26,638 nt of DNA from Oscillospiraceae bacterium (lineage in GTDB: Bacteria; Bacillota; Clostridia; Oscillospirales; Ruminococcaceae), in contig JAEDJV010000020.1 in assembly GCA_016296165.1 (NCBI GenBank), positions 1 to 26,638 on the forward strand. Direction: 5' to 3'. Of this stretch, positions 1 to 5,925 are shown piece after piece; within the stretch, counting starts at the first letter, position 1, and each line of letters opens with the position of its first letter. The notes under the pieces were generated by a model that was not told the DNA's origin, made no database searches, and was given only the letters and a program-made list of their open reading frames with translations. A program made the translations under genes and the position numbers.

Positions 1-67
1 CGGCTCTTTCAGGTTCGCCCTGCTTTATATATTCTTCAAGTTCAAATTGCCAATTATTATCAGGCAT
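1..67 (-). CDS. Probable Fic-type (VbhA-like) antitoxin, N-terminus only
   Basis: Only the first 22 residues are in the window and the gene runs off the left edge. It begins MPDNNWQFELEEYIKQGEP. The ATG at 67 has a good GGAGGT ribosome binding site 7 bases upstream. The opening resembles small antitoxins paired with Fic AMP-transferase toxins, whose helix blocks the Fic active site. This is recall of the family and not a search result. The stop of the preceding 58-residue gene is only 13 bases upstream, so the two form one transcript. A Fic toxin would be expected just outside the left edge. The identification rests on a very short piece. Confidence 0.45.
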   Translation of the reverse strand, partial: MPDNNWQFELEEYIKQGEPERA

Positions 68-80
68 ATTTGTACCTCCG

Positions 81-257
81 TTATTTATTATCATTATCCA
101 AAAGACCGTATGTCCGGGAGTACGACAATTTCGTTTGATATTGCAGTTCGTTTGTAAAAAGCTGGAGATAGGTAACGGTTTTCTCTTTTCCTTCAGCCTT
201 GAGCACCGCCAATTTCTCTGTAACCGAGTCATACTGCGCAGGAATGTTGGAATCCAT
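81..257 (-). CDS. Small 58-residue protein upstream of the antitoxin
   Basis: The ORF reads MDSNIPAQYDSVTEKL to KLSYSRTYGLLDNDNK and ends in TAA at 81. It has a TAAGGAT-type ribosome binding site about 8 bases upstream of the ATG at 257 and a strong sigma-A-type promoter 40 bases further up. It is charged, probably alpha-helical, and has no signal peptide or membrane segment. I do not recognise a named domain. Its position as the first gene of a two-gene transcript with a Fic-type antitoxin suggests a third, accessory member of that toxin-antitoxin locus, but this is inference from position only. Composition and start signals support a real gene. Confidence 0.6.
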   Translation of the reverse strand: MDSNIPAQYDSVTEKLAVLKAEGKEKTVTYLQLFTNELQYQTKLSYSRTYGLLDNDNK

Positions 258-296
258 TAGATTATCCTTACTTTCGGGTTATATTTATACAGTTTC

Positions 297-325
297 AGTA
301 TAGCACGTTTTTGCGTTAAAATCAA
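297..325 (-). promoter_or_regulatory. Sigma-A-type promoter of the small-protein/antitoxin operon
   Basis: Read on the minus strand, -35 TTGATT (320-325) and -10 TATACT (297-302) are separated by exactly 17 bases and lie 40 bases upstream of the ATG at 257. The promoter overlaps the beginning of the coiled-coil remnant on the other strand, so the toxin-antitoxin-like operon sits directly against a broken gene. Confidence 0.7.
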
Positions 326-459
326 GGATAATTGCTGATCAACAGAAGGTGCTTGAAGCTCAGAAAGCAAAGTATGACAAAATCAGTGAGGTCAATATTG
401 CCCAGATGGCTGAAATCAACAGACTGAAAGCACAGATTGCTGCTTTGCAGGGAAAATGA
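304..459 (+). pseudogene. C-terminal remnant of a coiled-coil protein
   Basis: The plus strand is open from 304 to a TGA at 457-459 without a plausible start or ribosome binding site. From 331 it encodes 42 residues, IADQQKVLEAQKAKYDK followed by SEVNIAQMAEINRLKAQ and IAALQGK. Heptad spacing of I/L/V/A with K/E/Q elsewhere gives a typical coiled coil. This composition is protein-like and unlike the surrounding A/T-rich spacer. It is followed by a strong terminator. I interpret it as the tail of a larger gene whose front was lost, probably when the operon at 1-325 arrived. The parent family is not identifiable from this piece. Confidence 0.5.
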
Positions 460-480
460 TATAACTTTTTCAATATCATA

Positions 481-526
481 AAAAGCAATGGCAAACAACG
501 TAAATGCGCTGTTTGCCATTGCTTTT
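481..526. terminator. Bidirectional intrinsic terminator
   Basis: A perfect 17-bp stem (481-497 with 510-526; arm AAAAGCAATGGCAAAC) encloses a 12-base loop, with A runs before and T runs after it. It can stop transcription of the remnant from the left and of the propeller-domain gene coming from the right. The rest of the 258-564 spacer holds only the promoter and remnant listed separately. Confidence 0.8.
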
Positions 527-564
527 TATATATTTGAGCATTTAAAATAATTTTACAAATTCCA

Positions 565-2709
565 TTACGGTGTGGATATCGAATAAATCGTATCTGTCTG
601 TTCTGATAAACAGTATATTGTATCATCTTCAGCCACAGTAAAATCAGAAAAATCTAACTCTTCAGTATTTTCGAACAGGAAGGTGATTTCGCCGGTATCT
701 GCATTGTATCCGTAGAAGCGTTGATAATCATCAGCGTTTTCAGAAATGCAGAAATCATACTTTCCGCCGTTTGCCTTTACGTTGAAAAACTGATTTTCTT
801 CCGGATTTGTAATCATTTCATTTAATGTGGACATTTCGCTTAAAGTATTTTTTTCAGGTTCGTAGCACCAGATCCTGCCTGTTTCGTTTTCAGTAAGAAA
901 AATTTTTTCACCTGAAGCTGTGGATTTAATGCTTAGGACATTTCCCTTAAATTCTTCAGGCAGCTGAAAATCGTACAGTTTTCTTCCTTCCTGTGAGTAA
1001 AGGGAATATACTTCGTTCTCTGTAATATAGTTAAAATATGTAAATAAAATATTTTCGTCTGCACTGACCGCCATTATGTCATAATAAATTTTTTCGTCAC
1101 TTATTTTTTCAGCTAATCCGGAATTGAATTTTGCAATATTCCGGACTTTATTGCAGTTGTCTCCGGAATATATCGGATAAAACGGAGCCTCGTATATATC
1201 CCCGGATTTGTTTACAGCACAATTTGAAATATCGGTGTAATATTTTTCTCTTGTATTTTCTGATAGACTTATTTCATATATTGCTGACTGTGAAGAATAA
1301 TCAGGTGGCTGATAGTAAAAGATGCCGTTGTGTATCTGAGTCAGACCATGATATATATCTGTTTCTGTTATATCCGTAGCAAACATATAATCATTTTCTT
1401 CAATTCTTTTATATGTTTTAGCAGGTTTGTCTTCACCTGTATTCCAGAACTGCATTTCAGAATCCGAATAAAGCACCATGTCGCATGTGTCATTACTGTC
1501 AATATAAAGCTGATAGTTACACTCAGGTATATCATATATTTCACTTATTTCAGGTTTGGATTCATCTATTATTCCAATGTGATTTTTATATCCGTATAGC
1601 CCTGTTCTCCCGTTCGAGATGTTCGATAAATCAAGTGTTCCGTGTTCACCGTAAACTTTTTTCAGTTCAGAGTTCGGAATGACGAATGAGGGATTAAGTC
1701 CGCTGTCGAATTTTACTATGAAATATGTTTCAGGATTAACAGGTTCTCCTGGTTCGGATTTTTTCTCCAGAAGAACATAGAGATTATCAGATTTATCACA
1801 GGCAATCTGATCAAGCATGTAATCAGAGGCATTTTCTATAGCTGAATTATCAAGAGCAAACTGTAAAGCAGGTTCAAGTAATGGTTTGGATTCGGTTATA
1901 GTAAGTTGTTCATCCATAATATCTATATTGTGGCCATCAAGCAAATAAAAATAATCACTGTTGTTCAGTCTGATTATTTTTTTGAAAGACTTATTATCAG
2001 TATAATTTATTGTTTCAGGTTTTTGGGCTTTAATATTGTATTTGCCTGTAATTCCTGTATATTTAATGGGATCATCAGTTAAGATTCTGCCACAGAAATA
2101 AAGGTAATTGTCATCTGAGATATAAAAATCCTCGATATTTCCGTTGGCATTATATAAATATTCGGAAAAATCAATATATGATTTTTCACCGGTTTCCGGA
2201 TCATATGTTCTGATATATGAGTTGTTAAGGGATTTTGATGCGAATGCAAATATACTGTTGCCGGCGCAGTATATATCAGTTAAATTGTAACCAGGGCATT
2301 TTTCAAATACTTTGATTCCATCCGGCAGAATTTCTTCCCAGTATGTATCGCTGCCGGGCTTATCTGATTCAGAAATTTTTGTTTTGACTGAACTGTCCAA
2401 TCCGGGGATTATTTTATTGCTGTTCATTTTAACTATAACAGGGATTGATGCTGTAAAAACTATCAGGCAGGCTGAAACTGCAACACGTATAAAAATTCGT
2501 TTTCTTTTTGGTTTTACAGCTATATAATTTTCATTTTCACTTATCTGAATCCCGGATTCAGCTGCACGGATTTTTTTCAAACCGGAGTCTATAATTCGTT
2601 TTGTTTTTTTATCGGAGATATTTTTAAACATTTTTAATGTATTTTCTGAAATCATTTCCTCATCGGGATGAGTTTCTGAGAGAAGTTTGTCAATACACAC
2701 CCGTTTCAT
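565..2709 (-). CDS. Probable anti-sigma factor with extracellular propeller-like domain
   Basis: 714 residues: about 70 cytoplasmic residues ending in a basic KPKRKR stretch, one transmembrane helix at about 72-94, then about 620 extracellular residues. The outer part has many short beta-strand repeats of the form xxLYxxx, YxYDxxTGE and DDTIYCLS, as in beta-propellers. No enzyme motif is visible. It starts inside the end of the ECF sigma gene (20-base overlap), with a GGAAG ribosome binding site in the sigma coding sequence, so the two are translationally coupled. This gene order and topology is the usual pattern of an ECF sigma factor and its membrane-bound anti-sigma partner. By analogy with RsgI-type proteins the outer domain would be the sensor. 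No zinc-binding anti-sigma motif is present, so the role is inferred from context. Confidence 0.7.
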   Translation of the reverse strand: MKRVCIDKLLSETHPDEEMISENTLKMFKNISDKKTKRIIDSGLKKIRAAESGIQISENENYIAVKPKRKRIFIRVAVSACLIVFTASIPVIVKMNSNKIIPGLDSSVKTKISESDKPGSDTYWEEILPDGIKVFEKCPGYNLTDIYCAGNSIFAFASKSLNNSYIRTYDPETGEKSYIDFSEYLYNANGNIEDFYISDDNYLYFCGRILTDDPIKYTGITGKYNIKAQKPETINYTDNKSFKKIIRLNNSDYFYLLDGHNIDIMDEQLTITESKPLLEPALQFALDNSAIENASDYMLDQIACDKSDNLYVLLEKKSEPGEPVNPETYFIVKFDSGLNPSFVIPNSELKKVYGEHGTLDLSNISNGRTGLYGYKNHIGIIDESKPEISEIYDIPECNYQLYIDSNDTCDMVLYSDSEMQFWNTGEDKPAKTYKRIEENDYMFATDITETDIYHGLTQIHNGIFYYQPPDYSSQSAIYEISLSENTREKYYTDISNCAVNKSGDIYEAPFYPIYSGDNCNKVRNIAKFNSGLAEKISDEKIYYDIMAVSADENILFTYFNYITENEVYSLYSQEGRKLYDFQLPEEFKGNVLSIKSTASGEKIFLTENETGRIWCYEPEKNTLSEMSTLNEMITNPEENQFFNVKANGGKYDFCISENADDYQRFYGYNADTGEITFLFENTEELDFSDFTVAEDDTIYCLSEQTDTIYSISTP

Positions 2710-3289
2710 AAAAATCTTCCTTTCTTATTGTGTTGTCTTCAAGCTGAAGCATGAGCATTTTTTCAAGTTTTTTTCTTGCACGCCTGCTTCTTTTATGTAC
2801 TGCTGCGACACTCATTTTTAAGACAGCAGCGATTTCTCTTACTGACCTACCGTAAAGATACTGTGCTGTAATTATTTCAGAATCCGGTTCACCGAGGGCA
2901 CGTACATTTTCCCATAAAAGCTGACGGAGTTCTTTCCCGTGAATATATGTTTCAGGTGTATTTCCTGAAGAAATATTTTCGTCCAGTTCATCATCGGTTA
3001 TATATCTTGAACGTCCGGAAAGTTTTCGGTATGTATCTATAGCTGTATTTCTTGCGGTTACTCCGATAAATGCTTTTAAAGCTGTTCTGCTGTCGCGGGC
3101 CCATGAACTGTCCATAACCAGTTTTACAAAAACATCACATATACACTCTTCAGTGTCTTCTTCGGTTCCATATCCTTTCAGGACTGATGAAACTATTACG
3201 TTGACATAGTTCTTGTATTTTTTTACAAACTCGCAGTATCCTTCTTCCTTTGAAGTCTGGATAAGTATCTTTAATTCTTCATCATCCAT
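2690..3289 (-). CDS. ECF-type RNA polymerase sigma factor
   Basis: 199 residues with the two-domain sigma-70 group 4 layout. Region 2 is at about 25-95 (EEDTEECICDVFVKLV, then FIGVTARNTAIDTYRK). Region 4 is at about 130-180 (EIITAQYLYGRSVREIAAVL, then SVAAVHKRSRRARKKLEKML), a clear helix-turn-helix. The ATG at 3289 follows an AAGGAGGG ribosome binding site at a spacing of 6. The C-terminus overlaps the start of the membrane protein at 565-2709. The expected role is to recruit RNA polymerase to stress- or signal-specific promoters when released from that partner. The family is clear; the signal and regulon are unknown. Confidence 0.92.
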   Translation of the reverse strand: MDDEELKILIQTSKEEGYCEFVKKYKNYVNVIVSSVLKGYGTEEDTEECICDVFVKLVMDSSWARDSRTALKAFIGVTARNTAIDTYRKLSGRSRYITDDELDENISSGNTPETYIHGKELRQLLWENVRALGEPDSEIITAQYLYGRSVREIAAVLKMSVAAVHKRSRRARKKLEKMLMLQLEDNTIRKEDFYETGVY

Positions 3290-3360
3290 TGTATCCCTCC
3301 TTTTGTATTTTAAAGGCCTTCACTTATATGTACGAAATATTTTTATAATAATGGACACTG

Positions 3361-3408
3361 AAATAAAAAAATTCCCTGTAAAGTATATCATAATTTTCTT
3401 TACAGGGG
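3361..3408 (-). terminator. Hairpin with T-run on the minus strand, sigma leader
   Basis: A 10-bp stem (CCCTGTAAAG at 3374-3383 with CTTTACAGGG at 3398-3407) has a 14-base loop. On the minus strand it is followed by a run of six Ts (3365-3370). It lies about 75 bases upstream of the ECF sigma start, between the two divergent genes. It would stop leftward transcription that starts further right, acting as either an insulator or a leader attenuator. I cannot place a convincing promoter for the sigma gene. Confidence 0.5.
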
Positions 3409-3424
3409 AATACATAAATATATA

Positions 3425-3477
3425 TTGACATTCAAAAAAAATCCGGCTATAATAAGATTAAATCGAATTTTAGCCGG
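3425..3477 (+). promoter_or_regulatory. Promoter of the AAA+ ATPase with an overlapping inverted repeat
   Basis: A consensus sigma-A promoter: TTGACA (3425-3430), a 17-base spacer, TATAAT (3448-3453). An inverted repeat CCGGCTA (3443-3449) / TAGCCGG (3471-3477) has its left arm over the -10 element and its right arm against the ribosome binding site. The placement suits a repressor operator or a start-site hairpin. Confidence 0.8.
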
Positions 3478-3485
3478 AGGTCGAA

Positions 3486-4709
3486 ATGAAATATATAAAA
3501 CGTGACATTGAAGAAAAGATAAAATCCCTTTCATGCGAATACTCCTGTATTCTGATAACCGGTCCGCGTCAGGTGGGGAAAACTACGGTATTAAAGCATC
3601 TGGCTGACGAGAACAGGGAGTATGTTACTCTGGATGACCTTGAGGAACGAAAACTTGCAAAAAATGATCCGGCACTGTTTATGCAGATGCACAGCCTGCC
3701 GATATTCATTGATGAGGTACAGTACGCTCCGGAGTTGTTTTCATATATAAAGATTGCTGCTGATAACGGAGCAGAACCGGGGGATTTCTGGCTGTCTGGC
3801 TCGCAGGCATTCAGGCTGATGGAACTTGCTCAGGAATCCCTTGCCGGAAGGATAGCTGTGCTTCATATGTCATCGCTTTCACAGCACGAGATATATGGAA
3901 ATGGTCAGAGTACAGAGTTTTCCGTAACAATCGATAATCTGAAAAAAAGAAAGAAAACAAATGCCCCTGCTGATATAAACGAAATATACAATCGTATATG
4001 GAAAGGTTCTCTTCCCGGAATTGCAAGTGGAAAATACACAGACAGAGACGTTTTTTACAACAGTTATCTGCAGACATATATAGAACGTGATGTAAGTGAA
4101 CTGCTTGATAAGGTAGACAAGATAGTTTTTTCTGATTTTATCCGGGCAGCAGCCTGTCGTATAGGTCAGGTGCTTAATGTCCACGATATTGCCCTTGATG
4201 TCGGTGTGTCAGATGAAACTGCAAAAAGGTGGCTTTCTGTTCTGGAACGCTCAGATATTATTTTTTATCTTCGTCCGTATTCAAATAACCTTCTTAAACG
4301 AACAATAAAAGCACCTAAGCTGTATTTCTTTGATACGGGACTGGTGGCATATCTTACAAGATACAGTACTCCTGAAATACTTGCTAACGGTGCATTAAAC
4401 GGAGCCATACTTGAAAATTATGTTGTATCAGAGATACGTAAAAGTTATCATAATATCGCAAAGGATTGTCTGATCTGGTATTACCGTGACAAAGATTCCA
4501 GAGAAATAGATATGGTTACTGAGAGCGACGGTGAACTTCATCCGCTGGAGATAAAACGCTCCGTTAATCCTCCTGCAGGTCTGACAAATGCATTTGCTGT
4601 ACTTGACAAAGGTTCAGTGCCAAGAGGAAAGGGTGCTTTGATATGTATGCGACCTGAACTCTCGGCAATAGACTCTGATAATTTCATTGTGCCGGTGTGG
4701 ATGATATAA
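3486..4709 (+). CDS. AAA+ ATPase with C-terminal DUF4143 domain
   Basis: 407 residues. Walker A is GPRQVGKTT at 26-34 and Walker B IFIDEVQ at about 73-79. The second half has the DUF4143 layout, with a winged-helix-like central part and a C-terminal stretch REIDMV ... LEIKRS at about 346-366 that matches the core of PD-(D/E)xK nuclease folds. Proteins of this family are widespread orphan ATPases in anaerobes and their cellular role is not established. The start follows a GGAGG site at 3476-3480. It stands alone with its own strong promoter and shows no operon partner. Length is normal for the family. Confidence 0.88.
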   Translation: MKYIKRDIEEKIKSLSCEYSCILITGPRQVGKTTVLKHLADENREYVTLDDLEERKLAKNDPALFMQMHSLPIFIDEVQYAPELFSYIKIAADNGAEPGDFWLSGSQAFRLMELAQESLAGRIAVLHMSSLSQHEIYGNGQSTEFSVTIDNLKKRKKTNAPADINEIYNRIWKGSLPGIASGKYTDRDVFYNSYLQTYIERDVSELLDKVDKIVFSDFIRAAACRIGQVLNVHDIALDVGVSDETAKRWLSVLERSDIIFYLRPYSNNLLKRTIKAPKLYFFDTGLVAYLTRYSTPEILANGALNGAILENYVVSEIRKSYHNIAKDCLIWYYRDKDSREIDMVTESDGELHPLEIKRSVNPPAGLTNAFAVLDKGSVPRGKGALICMRPELSAIDSDNFIVPVWMI

Positions 4710-4734
4710 ACTGAGTTTGCTGCTTTAAGATAAA

Positions 4735-4793
4735 GTGCAGCTGCATGAGTGTCCCTGAGGGACATTGTATTCGAAGTCGTAATGATTTATAAT
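4735..4793 (+). promoter_or_regulatory. Lipoprotein 1 promoter with TGTCCC palindrome
   Basis: TGCAGCTGCA (4735-4744) is followed by the palindrome TGTCCC-tga-GGGACA (4750-4764). This abuts -35 TTGTAT (4765-4770), a 17-base spacer, and -10 TATAAT (4788-4793). The palindrome centre is about 43 bases upstream of the expected start, the usual position for a class II activator. The same arrangement recurs at 8409-8452 and, decayed, at 11274-11317. Confidence 0.75.
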
Positions 4794-4849
4794 TAAACAG
4801 GTATATATCATATATATTTCTTATATCAACGACAAAAGGGGAAAAAATT

Positions 4850-5872
4850 ATGAAAAAATTAAGCGTTATTTTAGCGTTGTCTATGAGTATGTGTCTGCTT
4901 TCATCTTGCGGAACCGAGAGCGAAATGACTTCAGGCAAAACGTCTTTAGACAAAACGCCTTCGGACAAAATTACTATCAGTGAAGCTGCTTCAAGTGAGA
5001 CAACTTCAGCTGGAACGTCTTCAGCCGAATCCTCTTCAGTTGAATCAAAGTCGTCGAAATCTTCGCAGAACGTGGCTGAGAGTTCATGTTCTCTTTCACT
5101 CTACGCTGATTTTGGTAGCGATGATGTCAAAAAATATACGTACGATTACAACGGTGGGGGTGAGAGTCCGGAGGACTATGCTGCCGCTCTGAGTGGACTG
5201 ACAGGTCTGGACTTTGTAATCACAGCGGCCTGGCACGGTACAGACTTATACGTTGACTGGAATTCAAAATCGACATTGATTTCAGGACTTGACGATCGTG
5301 AGCAGAAGCAGGAATTCTTTTTCTATGACCATGATTCACTGAGCTGGTTCATGATGGACAGTCTCTGGCAGACACTTCAAATGAATTTTGACATAAATAA
5401 TATCTATTACACTATGGACGGCGGCAAGGAACTTACTCCAATGGATCTGTCTCCTATCAGTTCAATTCCTGCTGATTCACCATATGCTACCTCAAACTAC
5501 TATAAATATTCCAACACTCCTGAGAATGAGCAGGCAGCTGACAATTATCTGGGAACATGGGGCTGTGGTCGGGCAACACTTAATATTTCCGTTAACGAAG
5601 ACGGTGCTTATCAGGCGAAAATTTCATGGGCGGACAGTGCTTTTGCACATACTGAATGGGTATATATTTTGTATTTTGATACAATGAGTAAGGAAATGGT
5701 GTGCAACAATAATGCAGTCAGGACATATTATGAATACAAGGATGGAAATTCTGAACCGGAGATTACAGTAATGTACACTGATGGAAGTGGCAGCTTTTTC
5801 CTGTCAGATGGCGTTATTACATGGTATGATGCAGAAGAGAACTGTGGTGAAGGTATGGAATTTGTAAAATAA
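4850..5872 (+). CDS. Lipoprotein 1 (paralogue of the one at 8501)
   Basis: 340 residues. The N-terminus is a lipoprotein signal with lipobox LLSSC and lipidated Cys20. A Ser/Thr/Lys/Glu-rich linker spans about 22-78. A globular domain at about 80-215 is shared with the lipoprotein at 8501: both have TGLDF, IDW/VDW, FFFYD, W-FMM and NIYYTMDGGKEL. A separate C-terminal domain (about 230-340) starts YLGTWGCG and looks like a beta-barrel, different from that of its paralogue. The layout of the middle domain recalls GerMN-like lipoproteins, but this is a guess from pattern. The start has an AAAAGGGG ribosome binding site. It is convergent with the hybrid kinase and its promoter carries the shared palindrome, so it is a likely target or input of the phosphorelay. 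Confidence 0.85.
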   Translation: MKKLSVILALSMSMCLLSSCGTESEMTSGKTSLDKTPSDKITISEAASSETTSAGTSSAESSSVESKSSKSSQNVAESSCSLSLYADFGSDDVKKYTYDYNGGGESPEDYAAALSGLTGLDFVITAAWHGTDLYVDWNSKSTLISGLDDREQKQEFFFYDHDSLSWFMMDSLWQTLQMNFDINNIYYTMDGGKELTPMDLSPISSIPADSPYATSNYYKYSNTPENEQAADNYLGTWGCGRATLNISVNEDGAYQAKISWADSAFAHTEWVYILYFDTMSKEMVCNNNAVRTYYEYKDGNSEPEITVMYTDGSGSFFLSDGVITWYDAEENCGEGMEFVK

Positions 5873-5879
5873 ATTCTGT

Positions 5880-5925
5880 TGCGCCGAGTTGAAAACCTTT
5901 CAGCTCGTCCTCTTCATCGGACATT
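5880..5925 (-). pseudogene. 46-bp remnant of a response-regulator gene
   Basis: Bases 5880-5925 match 10695-10740, inside the intact regulator gene, at 44 of 46 positions. They would encode MSDEEDELKGFQLGA, an internal piece of the receiver domain. It follows the kinase stop directly: the kinase TGA lies within the ATGTCCGATGA of the remnant. Both the front (about 87 codons) and the back of the regulator are gone. Confidence 0.85.

Noticed and set aside
3345..3356. A TGTCC sequence on the minus strand upstream of the first ECF sigma gene, resembling half of the lipoprotein operator
   Set aside because: Only five bases match, there is no second arm and no abutting TTGTAT, so it is not distinguishable from chance.
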